DNA from: Lachnospiraceae bacterium UBA7093
GTDB lineage: Bacteria; Bacillota; Clostridia; Lachnospirales; Lachnospiraceae
Direction of reading: 5' to 3'
Length of the DNA: 64,000 nt
Assembly: GCA_002492465.1 (NCBI GenBank)
Contig: DKYT01000006.1
Span: forward strand, 43,800-107,799
This document shows positions 32,517 through 39,932 of the stretch, piece after piece. Each line of letters opens with the position of its first letter. Positions within the stretch are counted from its first letter, which is position 1. Below the pieces are notes generated by a model that saw only the letters and a program-made list of their open reading frames with translations, was not told where the DNA came from and did no database searches. The position numbers were made by a program, and so were the translations under genes.

Positions 32517-34018
32517 CCCTTCTTCCTCCCTTTTTTGACAATTAACTCCATAATAGCGTTCTGACTCACATCTCCATGTGCAAATTCACCGATCACACTG
32601 CCTCCATCTACCACCAGTATCCGATGACTTACGCCAATTACTTCCTGCATTTCGGAACTGATAAACACAATTCCCATTCCCGCTACCGCATATTCATTCA
32701 TCAGACGATATATCTCCTGTTTTGCCCCAATGTCAATTCCGCGTGTCGGTTCGTCCAAAATCAAAACCTTAACATCCCTGATCAGCCATTTGGCAAGCAC
32801 CACCTTTTGCTGGTTACCGCCTGACAAATTGACCACATGCTCCTCCGTATTGGGAACCTTAATGGATAATTTTTTTCTGATTTCCTCCACATCCTGATTG
32901 ATCTTAGAATTTTCCAGAAAAAATTTTTTTGCATAAATATCGCCGCTTGGCAGAATAATGTTATGTTTCACGGACATTCCGCCTACAAATCCATCCTCCG
33001 CCCGATTTTCCGGCACCATTGCAATGCCTGCCTTAATTGCATCCACCGGGGATTTGATTTTAATTTCCATTCCCTCCAGATAGACGGCGCCTTCTGAATG
33101 GGGATCCAAGCCAAAAATGGCACGCACAATTTCACTTCTTCCGGCTCCCATCATGCCGGAAATTCCAAGAATCTCTCCCCGTTTCAAGCAAAACGAAACA
33201 TCCTGGAACACTCCTTCTCTGCTCAAATGCTCTACTCGAAGCAGCTCTTCCTTTCCACACGAAGCTTTTTCCGGATATAACTCGTTTACCTTTCTGCCAA
33301 CCATCATTTCAATAACTTCATTTTCCTCTGCATCCTCAATTGCCACACTGCCGATCCACTTGGAATCACGCATGACCGTAATCTGGTCACATATGGAAAA
33401 AACTTCGTCAAGCTTGTGACTAATGTAAACGATTGCAACGCCCTTTTCCTTCAGATCTCTCAAACGATTCATTAACTGTTTTGTTTCCACATCCGTAAGC
33501 GCCGAAGTAGGTTCATCCATTATAACCACCTGGCTGTTACGGGAGATCGCTTTGATAATTTCAACCATCTGGCACTGCGCTACATTCAGTTCACTCATTT
33601 TTGTCTTTGGATTAAATGCCAGCCCCAAATCCTCAATCAACTTTTTTGTCATATCATGGCGCTTTTTTTCCTCCAGCCATCCCAGCTTCGTTACCCCCAC
33701 TTTTCTGCCAAGAAGAATATTGTCTTCAATTGTAAGCTGCGGAACATAATTCAACTCTTGCGGAACAATTGAAATTCCCGCTTCTAAAGCATCATGCTCA
33801 TTCTTGAATTGAACCTTATTCCCATGAAAGAAAACATCCCCCTGGTAGCTGGCATAAGCGCCTGATAAAATCTTCATTAACGTAGATTTGCCTGCCCCAT
33901 TCTCACCGACTAAGCCATGGATACTACCTCTTTTCAGTTCAAAACTGACATCCTGCAGTGCCTTAACACCTGGAAATGATTTTGAGATATGTTCCATCCT
34001 AACAATCGGTTCTTTCAT
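32513..34018 (-). CDS. Sugar ABC transporter, double-domain ATPase, RbsA/MglA/XylG type
   Basis: The 501-residue protein contains two ABC domains. The first has Walker A GENGAGKST near 37-45 and Walker B VVIMDEPTSAL. The second has GMMGAGRSE, the usual degenerate Walker A of this family, LSGGNQQKVVLAKWL and VLILDEPTRGIDIGAK. This is the normal CUT2 arrangement, in which one subunit supplies both ATPase sites. It is the first gene of the operon. Its promoter has two AGTT-N4-AACT operator copies downstream of the -10 box, so it is repressed by the adjacent ROK protein. AGGAGGAG precedes the start. Confidence 0.95.
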   Translation of the reverse strand: MKEPIVRMEHISKSFPGVKALQDVSFELKRGSIHGLVGENGAGKSTLMKILSGAYASYQGDVFFHGNKVQFKNEHDALEAGISIVPQELNYVPQLTIEDNILLGRKVGVTKLGWLEEKKRHDMTKKLIEDLGLAFNPKTKMSELNVAQCQMVEIIKAISRNSQVVIMDEPTSALTDVETKQLMNRLRDLKEKGVAIVYISHKLDEVFSICDQITVMRDSKWIGSVAIEDAEENEVIEMMVGRKVNELYPEKASCGKEELLRVEHLSREGVFQDVSFCLKRGEILGISGMMGAGRSEIVRAIFGLDPHSEGAVYLEGMEIKIKSPVDAIKAGIAMVPENRAEDGFVGGMSVKHNIILPSGDIYAKKFFLENSKINQDVEEIRKKLSIKVPNTEEHVVNLSGGNQQKVVLAKWLIRDVKVLILDEPTRGIDIGAKQEIYRLMNEYAVAGMGIVFISSEMQEVIGVSHRILVVDGGSVIGEFAHGDVSQNAIMELIVKKGRKKG

Positions 34019-34046
34019 AATCTCCTCCTCTCTTGTTTTTACTATT

Positions 34047-34071
34047 AGTTTTAAAACTTAGTTGTATAACT
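34047..34071. promoter_or_regulatory. Tandem ROK-type operators O1 and O2
   Basis: AGTTTTAAAACT (34047-34058, a perfect palindrome) and AGTTGTATAACT (34060-34071) share AGTT-N4-AACT and are 13 bp apart. They lie just downstream of the importer promoter's -10 box, a repressing position. ROK/XylR operators in Firmicutes have AGTTT/AAACT half-sites. Confidence 0.75.
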
Positions 34072-34079
34072 TTATTTAA

Positions 34080-34108
34080 ATTGTACTTTAAAAAATATAT
34101 TCCGTCAA
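34080..34108 (-). promoter_or_regulatory. Promoter of the RbsABC-GH3-YqhD operon
   Basis: On the minus strand TTGACG (34108-34103), 17 nt, TACAAT (34085-34080). This is a near-consensus sigma-A promoter, about 65 nt ahead of the ATPase start. Confidence 0.75.
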
Positions 34109-34187
34109 TAATCAAAAATAGACAAAAACGTAGATTCATTTTTGTCTATTATGCAAACAATTCTAAATTTTATAAAACAGCAAAACA

Positions 34188-34209
34188 GGCTGACACCTTT
34201 GTGTCAGCC
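34188..34209 (-). terminator. Terminator of the ROK gene
   Basis: GGCTGACAC (34188-34196) pairs with GTGTCAGCC (34201-34209); on the minus strand TGTTTTGCTGTTTT follows. It lies 11 nt after the ROK stop and insulates the importer promoter. Confidence 0.8.
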
Positions 34210-34220
34210 CTTCCAATCAC

Positions 34221-35468
34221 TTAGCTATATATCTCATCCTGAGCCAGATAATCATTAAAGACAAGTAACGCCGCCCCCTGCTTTTCCATCTCCTGATAGT
34301 CCATTTGATTATATTCTATTTTTGTCTCCGGATTTTTAAAATATCGAAATACCCTTTCACGTATTTCAGAAATAAAGTATGAACCTGCCTGAGAATATGC
34401 TCCAAAAATACTGATTCTGTCAGGATCATAAGCAAGTATAATATTATTGATTACAATTACAAAGTTTTTTATGACAGGTTCCAGTAGTTCCCTTGCAAAG
34501 CTGTCCCCATCGTTCGCCGCAGAAAAAATATGCCATGGATGAAGCTTTTCATTCCCCCTGTCATTTAAACGCGATTCAGGGTGAAGCGCCATCTCCTCTC
34601 GTCCTTTTGAAAGCATTCTCTGGACAGAGGTCGTGGATTCAAAACACCCATAGCGACCGCATCTGCACTGTTCTTTATCATTGGCGTCAACTGTCATGTG
34701 CCCAAATTCGCCCACATTCCCTTTACTTTGCATCAGCTTTCCCTGAACGATCACGCATCCTCCCGCGCCGCTTAGCTCTTCCCTGCTGTCATGCCCGATA
34801 CATACTACCGTCTCTGTCCTCGCCTCCGTCCAGTTCAGCAATTCGCTATAACCGGCAAGCCGTCCGGAATTTTCTACAAAGACAGGAATATCCAGTGGCA
34901 GCTGTTCTTGTATATCCTTACATATATGCAAATCCGTACCCCATTGAGGCGAACAAATCGGATATACCACCGTTCCCTTTTCAAAAGACACCAAACCGGG
35001 AAATCCGATCATGATTCCACAAAGCTGCCCGGTGCTGATGCCGGAGTCCTTCAGCGTTTGACGAATCAGCCCGGCAGTACTGCTAACACATCCATCATAC
35101 GATTCCAAAGGTATTTTTTCGACTGCCATATACCGTTGTTTCATAGATAAATCAAAAACACAGCCATAAATACCATCTAATCGTATTAAAACCACAAGAC
35201 AAAAACAGAAATCCGGATTAATAGAAAACAGCATTGGTCTCTTACCGCCTTCATCCGTTGAGGTTCCCTTTCCTATGCTTTTTATGATACCTTTTTCCGT
35301 CAAATTACTTATAATTTTGGATATGGCTGTATTACTCAATCCTACATCGGTAACAATTTCTTTTATCGCTTGGTTTTCATGATGCCTTAAGGAATCAATT
35401 ACCACTTTATAATTGCTATATTTGATGTTCTTAAGTTTTTTTCCACTTTTTCCCATATCCTTACTCAT
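34221..35468 (-). CDS. ROK-family transcriptional repressor (XylR/NagC type)
   Basis: The 415-residue protein has an N-terminal winged helix (NIKYSNYKVVIDSLRHHENQAIKEIVTDVGLSNTAISKI region, about residues 13-60). A ROK sugar-kinase-like domain follows. Its zinc cluster motif reads CRCGRYGCFE near residue 255, just after GEFGHMTVDANDKEQ, and the phosphate/ATP stretch of true kinases is degenerate. It should bind a sugar and release DNA. The start is uncertain: ATG at 35468 or 35456, neither with ideal spacing. Operators matching AGTT-N4-AACT lie in its own promoter and the importer's promoter, which supports repression of both. Confidence 0.9.
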   Translation of the reverse strand: MSKDMGKSGKKLKNIKYSNYKVVIDSLRHHENQAIKEIVTDVGLSNTAISKIISNLTEKGIIKSIGKGTSTDEGGKRPMLFSINPDFCFCLVVLIRLDGIYGCVFDLSMKQRYMAVEKIPLESYDGCVSSTAGLIRQTLKDSGISTGQLCGIMIGFPGLVSFEKGTVVYPICSPQWGTDLHICKDIQEQLPLDIPVFVENSGRLAGYSELLNWTEARTETVVCIGHDSREELSGAGGCVIVQGKLMQSKGNVGEFGHMTVDANDKEQCRCGRYGCFESTTSVQRMLSKGREEMALHPESRLNDRGNEKLHPWHIFSAANDGDSFARELLEPVIKNFVIVINNIILAYDPDRISIFGAYSQAGSYFISEIRERVFRYFKNPETKIEYNQMDYQEMEKQGAALLVFNDYLAQDEIYS

Positions 35469-35515
35469 TCCCCCGCATGAAGCTTTACTAAATAACATAT
35501 TAACATATAAAACAG

Positions 35516-35557
35516 AGTTTTAAAACATTTTTATGTTTCTTGAACATACTCCTTCAA
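35516..35557 (-). promoter_or_regulatory. ROK gene promoter with operator O3
   Basis: On the minus strand TTGAAG (35557-35552), 18 nt, TAAAAA (35533-35528), directly followed by operator AGTTTTAAAACA (plus strand 35516-35527), which matches the importer operator at 11 of 12 positions. The position implies autorepression. Confidence 0.6.
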
Positions 35558-35662
35558 TAAGAGGTTTCTGTCATTTCAATACCGCATTCTTTCGCACACA
35601 AGGAGTACTCGTATTCTAATTTTCCCATATTCCGTTTTCAGCATCCTCTCACATTCAACTGC

Positions 35663-35950
35663 TTAATCTTGTCCACGAATAACCTCCTCTATCGACAAGG
35701 GCGGAACATCTTCAAATAAATGCTCCAATTCATTGTCCAATCCAAGCACAGTTGCTATTTTAATCAGGGAAAGAAAAGAAATCTCACCTTTTTGCTCAAA
35801 GCGCTTCAACGATCCCAGGCTTACCCCCGAAAGCTGGCTCAGCTTCTTCTGCGATATCTTCCGCTTTCTACGAACAGCCCGTATCCGCCCGGCAATCTGC
35901 ATCTGTATTTCTACGGGTGTCTTTTTTAAAAAATAAAATGTAGTATTCAT
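35663..35950 (-). CDS. HipB-like XRE-family DNA-binding protein, no HipA partner seen
   Basis: The 95-residue protein carries an XRE helix-turn-helix (about residues 20-75: AGRIRAVRRKRKISQKKLSQLSG, then VSLGSLKRFEQKGEISFLSLIKIATVLG). A short acidic tail ends LSIEEVIRGQD. The layout is that of HipB-type antitoxins, which normally precede a HipA kinase gene. Here only about 195 bp separate it from the ROK gene and no kinase frame is present, so it is an orphan or remnant. Its ATG has no clear ribosome binding site. A 14-bp inverted repeat just upstream is a likely autoregulatory operator. Confidence 0.75.
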   Translation of the reverse strand: MNTTFYFLKKTPVEIQMQIAGRIRAVRRKRKISQKKLSQLSGVSLGSLKRFEQKGEISFLSLIKIATVLGLDNELEHLFEDVPPLSIEEVIRGQD

Positions 35951-35951
35951 A

Positions 35952-36006
35952 GATAATATTTTAGCCCATATATCTTAAAAATACAATAATAAGCTAATAT
36001 ATTATC
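35952..36006. promoter_or_regulatory. Inverted repeat upstream of the HipB-like gene
   Basis: GATAATATTTTAGC (35952-35965) and GCTAATATATTATC (35993-36006) match as inverted arms at 12 of 14 positions across 27 bp. They flank the probable promoter and are candidate HipB operators. Confidence 0.5.
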
Positions 36007-36112
36007 CAACTACTAAAATGCACTTTTGAGGAGCCTCCCCCACGATGATGCCCCTGGAAGCTGGATACACCATCAGTACTGCCTGCCGCCAGGGCACACT
36101 CTTATCAGGGCA

Positions 36113-36412
36113 TGTATTCAGGCACAATATTTCTTCAGTCAGGGGGCGGGACACCCATTGGCAGATATGGCTTCAGGGCTTTCGTGAGAAATTGGTCATT
36201 TCACTTACGGAATAGGCGAATACCTAGGGAAATTCCGCCAAGGATGGCGGAATTAGGAGTATGCGGCACGGATGCCGCTATACTCCGCCCCGCACAGTTT
36301 TAGAAAACCTCCCCCATTCCGTTAGTGAAATCCAATTTCGAACATGACCTGAAACCATATCTGCCAACGGGTGTCCCGCCCCCTGACTGAAGAAATACTG
36401 TGCCTGAATACA
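36113..36412. repeat. Long imperfect palindrome, possible MITE-like element or structured RNA
   Basis: The left arm (36113-36219) and right arm (36311-36412) are inverted copies. The outer 66 nt differ at only three positions, and the inner part at about one in five. The 90-nt centre holds two hairpins of its own: AATTCCGCCA/TGGCGGAATT (36231-36254) and GGAGTATGCGGCA with TGCCGCTATACTCC (36256-36286). Both arms can be read to peptides containing SGGGTP-x-GRYGFR, one from each strand, a consequence of the inversion. The bases before it (36007-36112) hold no recognisable gene. No transposase gene is near. Confidence 0.65.
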
Positions 36413-36553
36413 CGCTTTTCTCTTCCCATCCTCTTAACTTTTTCCACAAATGGTCCGAAATATAAAGTAACAAAGAGAACGGCATTACCATACACTATTC
36501 AAATACGCATCCAAGGAGGGATCGTCGCAGCAAAAGGATTTTCGAGTATTTTT

Positions 36554-36784
36554 ATGGTGCATTCAGTAGTGGCTGTTCCCACGATTGGAAAAGTAAAGCG
36601 CGACAACCAGAATACCTCTTATTCTGATTCCGGAAACCAGTCTTCCAACGGCTCCTTCGCCAGAGTGCTTGAGGCAGCCAAAAACGAAGTTCAGGATTCC
36701 GCTATGGATTGCCACACCACCACTTATGGTCGTGACAGCCAGATCCGCACTTTCTTTTATCAGCCAAGGGAATATCACTTCTGA
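36554..36784 (+). CDS. Small hypothetical protein
   Basis: A 76-residue frame from ATG at 36554 gives a protein rich in Ser, Asn and Gln in the middle. It ends in a distinctive stretch, DCHTTTYGRDSQIRTFFYQ, followed by PREYHF. The composition and the ordered end look like a real protein rather than a chance frame. The start is unsure: a strong AAGGAGGG lies at 36512-36519 with no start codon at normal distance, and AAAGGA is 15 nt before the ATG. The frame stays open upstream into the palindrome region. A terminator follows 26 nt after the stop. No function is recognised. Confidence 0.5.
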   Translation: MVHSVVAVPTIGKVKRDNQNTSYSDSGNQSSNGSFARVLEAAKNEVQDSAMDCHTTTYGRDSQIRTFFYQPREYHF

Positions 36785-36810
36785 AGCTTAAGAGTCGGTC
36801 GCGGAAAGAA

Positions 36811-36845
36811 ACAGGCTTTGGGGCACTTGCTCCAAAGCCTGTTTT
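36811..36845. terminator. Bidirectional terminator
   Basis: ACAGGCTTTGG (36811-36821) pairs with CCAAAGCCTGT (36832-36842), with TTTGATT on the plus side and TTTCTTTCC on the minus side. It serves both the small hypothetical gene and the DUF5722 gene. Confidence 0.8.
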
Positions 36846-36861
36846 GATTATATTGATATGA

Positions 36862-38514
36862 TCACTGGACAACGCCGTTGCCCGTTCTTGTCCATACGAT
36901 ATTCTGGCTGATCATCTGGTCGATATCCATGCCGATGATTTCCGAAGCCCTTGCTTTCGCCGCAGCTTCATTGGCAGTGCCAAGATTTTTGTAGATCTCA
37001 TATGCCGGTTTTTTGTTCCCATTCAGGTCAAAAAGTCCCAACGCCAAATGACTTTCCATCTCATGGGCATCATCCTTTTGTCTGAACAGGATAAAGGAGT
37101 CGATCTCAGGAATGGACGCCGCCTTCAGATAACCATAGGCGATAGACGCCTCCTGGGCGTCGGTACCAAAATCAGACGTATACCCGATCTCCGCAATGGA
37201 AATGCTCCTCACCTCTCCCGCCGGATTTAAAAACTCCTTCCGGTGCATATAATCGATCAATATGTCGATGTTCTGCATGGTAATGTAAGGCGTGGACAGA
37301 TTCTCCTTCACCCACACCGCCGGGCCGTTCCATGCGTAGGGATCATATAAGGGCGAATTATAGGGATGGAAGGAAAGCCCCCAGTCTATGTTGCCCTCCC
37401 GGTTGATATAGTAATTAAAGCAGTCCAGATATTCCCTGGAAAGGAAGCTTCCCGGATTAGATTTCCGGTTCCACTCCTGATCAATGGAATTGTAAAGCCT
37501 TACACTGGCATTCATGCTCTTCATTTCATTGTAGATAATGCGGAACGCCTTCACATAAATTCCCACGTTAAAATCTAATGAAGAAGAATTGGTGTACCAC
37601 CAGGAAGTACGGGCATTTACCTCGTTTCCGAGAATCCAGTTATCAACCTGTCCGCAGCCCTGTGCTCCGGAATACCGCTGTCCCAAAAAGGCGCCGATTG
37701 CTTTCAGATAATCGGTTCCGGATGCATCCGCTACATTCAGCGCATAGCCTACCCAATCTCCTTCTCTTGCCGCCGGATGGATCAGTTCTCCCGAATATTG
37801 CCCTTTTCCGTTGTTTAGCAGCACCATTGTAACCTGTATGCCATAACGGTTAAAGGTCTTTACTGCTCCGTCATAATCCTGTATTACCTTGGAATCAAAA
37901 TAGTAAGTCTGTCCATTATATGGAAAGGGAATTGCCCCCGGCGCAGAGGCTACGGAGCAGATATCGTCCAGATTCATATTATAGACCACCTGCTGAATCC
38001 CAAGCTCCTGCAGGGATCCATCGGCGACCTGACCGATCTCCGGTAAAATCCCCTTGATTCCCACCTGCATAGGAGTGGACGCATAGGGCGCAAGGGCTTC
38101 GGGATTGGTAATATAATGCTCGTCGCTGACCTGCATCATCTGCCCGCCCCGTTTCATGGCAACCAGAAACTTACGGCTTAAATTGGAATCCTCTGTATTA
38201 TAATTCAATGGAAAGCTTACAGAAACGGAAGACCCTGCCTTCACTGACGCCACGATTTTTCCCGTAGGACCGTCCTCATAAACTTCATTGGCGTACACGT
38301 AATATTTTCCGTCATCGCTGGAGGGAATGCTCCCTGCACGAATCTGACATACCACATCTCCTCCTGAAATCAGGCAGGAGTCGATGGCAACGGTTCTTCC
38401 TGCTGCCTTAACAGGCAAGACGCTCCCACCCCAAATTGCCCCTGTTCCTATCATTAAGATGCCGACGGCTACCGCCGCCAGCATCCTTTTCATTTGTATC
38501 TTAACTTTATTCAT
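36862..38514 (-). CDS. Secreted DUF5722-type protein with glycosidase-like barrel
   Basis: The 550-residue protein has a signal peptide (about residues 1-38, ending LPVKAAG). A beta-rich N-terminal domain (40-150) and a barrel-like region follow. Two motifs resemble clan GH-A catalytic sites: ILGNEVNAR with E298 and IAEIGYTS with E442. This matches my memory of DUF5722, a family with no proven activity. It starts 10 nt after the DUF5692 stop, as the last gene of the hypB operon. GGAACAGGA precedes the start. A glycosidase role is inference. The link of a secreted barrel protein to nickel genes is unexplained. Confidence 0.6.
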   Translation of the reverse strand: MNKVKIQMKRMLAAVAVGILMIGTGAIWGGSVLPVKAAGRTVAIDSCLISGGDVVCQIRAGSIPSSDDGKYYVYANEVYEDGPTGKIVASVKAGSSVSVSFPLNYNTEDSNLSRKFLVAMKRGGQMMQVSDEHYITNPEALAPYASTPMQVGIKGILPEIGQVADGSLQELGIQQVVYNMNLDDICSVASAPGAIPFPYNGQTYYFDSKVIQDYDGAVKTFNRYGIQVTMVLLNNGKGQYSGELIHPAAREGDWVGYALNVADASGTDYLKAIGAFLGQRYSGAQGCGQVDNWILGNEVNARTSWWYTNSSSLDFNVGIYVKAFRIIYNEMKSMNASVRLYNSIDQEWNRKSNPGSFLSREYLDCFNYYINREGNIDWGLSFHPYNSPLYDPYAWNGPAVWVKENLSTPYITMQNIDILIDYMHRKEFLNPAGEVRSISIAEIGYTSDFGTDAQEASIAYGYLKAASIPEIDSFILFRQKDDAHEMESHLALGLFDLNGNKKPAYEIYKNLGTANEAAAKARASEIIGMDIDQMISQNIVWTRTGNGVVQ

Positions 38515-38524
38515 AATCCTGTTC

Positions 38525-39562
38525 CTATTCCGCTCTGCTCATTGCCTGTTTGAAGTCCTTCTGGTCTGTAAAGATCTCGTTGGTATAAGGATTCTTCTTC
38601 TGGGTCTTAGCACGTTTCAGGATCACTGCAAATACGGCAATATTCACTGCGATAGAAAGTACGGAAATAATTCCCTGCGCCGTAGGGTTTGCCGTTGCAG
38701 GCATAACCTCTCCCAACGCTGCTGCTGCTCCCCCTGCTCCATATACGGAGGATACCGTAGTAAAGCGGCTTCCGTCCTGGAACAATGGAAATACCTGTGC
38801 AAACATGCACCACAAAGCAAGGGTATTGGCACGGTTCTGAATCCATCCGCCTTTATTCCAAAGAGCATTGGCAACAGTAGGCGCCAGCAAAAGGGCAACT
38901 CCGCAATACCAGGCATGGGTGGGCAGATTCAAATAAGTATACTGGAAATTCCAAACGTCGTAAGCCAAAATAAAACACCAGGTCATATCCGGCCACAGCA
39001 TATCCTTTTTGTCCTTGGAGGAGTAAATTCCCCACCAGCCGGTCATACAAAGAATATTCAGGATACCGGCAATACCGTTTAAAATATTCCACCAGCCGCC
39101 GTAAAGCCAAACGCCTTCAGAGGACTTCCACCAGCCGCCCATAACGCTTCCCGCTCTGATTACGGATTCAAAGTCGGAAACCACGGCGATCATAATATTA
39201 ATGGCAACGATCACGAAAGGAAACACCTTAAATCCATGAGATTTACCAAGCTTTCCCCAATGATATTTGAGAATCATAAAGCCGATACATCCGGCAAGCG
39301 CCGCATAAAGCTTGGCATAATGGAACCAGCTGTTCATATGCACATAGGTCTGATTGTTCAGCGCCCATTCTGCGCCCTGTGCCGCGCCCACATAAATCGC
39401 AATGAAATAAACAGTCAGTACGGCAGGGATTCCAAAGAAGCAGATCGCCCCTCCTACCTTGGTCCGGCGGGCAATTTCATTCATAATAATAAGCCCTGCA
39501 AACACCATAACCCAGCCTAAAATCTGCCAAAGCGTCCTTCCGTCATAAATTTGAAAAATCAT
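38525..39562 (-). CDS. Polytopic membrane protein, DUF5692-like
   Basis: The 345-residue protein has eight or nine predicted membrane helices. It starts IYDGRTLWQILGWVMVFAGLIIMNE and ends in a charged tail (KRAKTQKKNPYTNEIFTDQKDF). It is rich in Trp, with WW and GGWW motifs in loops and WCFILAYDVWNFQYTY in the middle. I recognise the pattern as DUF5692, with moderate certainty. No transport or enzyme motif can be assigned. It lies between hypA (22 nt upstream) and the DUF5722 gene (10 nt downstream), so it is probably cotranscribed with both. A role in import or membrane anchoring for the neighbouring redox/nickel proteins is only a guess. Confidence 0.55.
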   Translation of the reverse strand: MIFQIYDGRTLWQILGWVMVFAGLIIMNEIARRTKVGGAICFFGIPAVLTVYFIAIYVGAAQGAEWALNNQTYVHMNSWFHYAKLYAALAGCIGFMILKYHWGKLGKSHGFKVFPFVIVAINIMIAVVSDFESVIRAGSVMGGWWKSSEGVWLYGGWWNILNGIAGILNILCMTGWWGIYSSKDKKDMLWPDMTWCFILAYDVWNFQYTYLNLPTHAWYCGVALLLAPTVANALWNKGGWIQNRANTLALWCMFAQVFPLFQDGSRFTTVSSVYGAGGAAAALGEVMPATANPTAQGIISVLSIAVNIAVFAVILKRAKTQKKNPYTNEIFTDQKDFKQAMSRAE

Positions 39563-39584
39563 ACTCTCTCTCCCTCTTTCTCTT

Positions 39585-39929
39585 TTAGTATACTTCTATT
39601 TCTTTAATATTAAATTCATTCCCCTGCAAAAGCCAGGTGTCCGGACTTTTGCAGTAGGGACAAATTTTACCGTATTGCACCGTGGGATAAGTCTGCCCGC
39701 AACCCTCGCAGTAAGTAACCGCGGGAAGCTGTTCCACAACCAATTCCGCCTCTGCAAACAATTCTCTCTTTTTAATTGCCCATTTCCAGCAATTCTGCAG
39801 ATAAGACTCGATCACAGTGGACACTTCTCCCAACTCCAGTACCACCTTGGAGATTCCATTCGCCTTATTTTCAGCTGCAACCTTCTCCAGGTTATCCATA
39901 ATATGAAATACCACTCCCAGTTCGTGCAT
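39585..39929 (-). CDS. hypA: Nickel insertion accessory protein HypA
   Basis: The 114-residue protein has the full HypA layout. The N-terminal MHE binds nickel (H2, E3), and a zinc site is formed by C74/C77 (CEGC) and C90/C93 (CPYC). HypA hands nickel to client enzymes together with HypB, classically NiFe hydrogenase. No hydrogenase, urease or CO dehydrogenase gene is in the window. It starts 3 nt after the oxidoreductase stop, so translation is coupled. Together with lar genes nearby, it may supply nickel for the pincer cofactor or for an unknown enzyme. Confidence 0.9.
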   Translation of the reverse strand: MHELGVVFHIMDNLEKVAAENKANGISKVVLELGEVSTVIESYLQNCWKWAIKKRELFAEAELVVEQLPAVTYCEGCGQTYPTVQYGKICPYCKSPDTWLLQGNEFNIKEIEVY

Positions 39930-39932
39930 AGC

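Noticed and set aside
36113..36412. Retron-type non-coding RNA
   Set aside because: Inverted arms flanking hairpins recall msr-msd, but no reverse transcriptase gene is within the window near it.
36112..36491. Two short frames on opposite strands giving peptides with SGGGTP-x-GRYGFR
   Set aside because: They arise from the inverted arms of the palindrome. Their starts lack ribosome binding sites and the second half differs, so the repeat explains them better than two genes.
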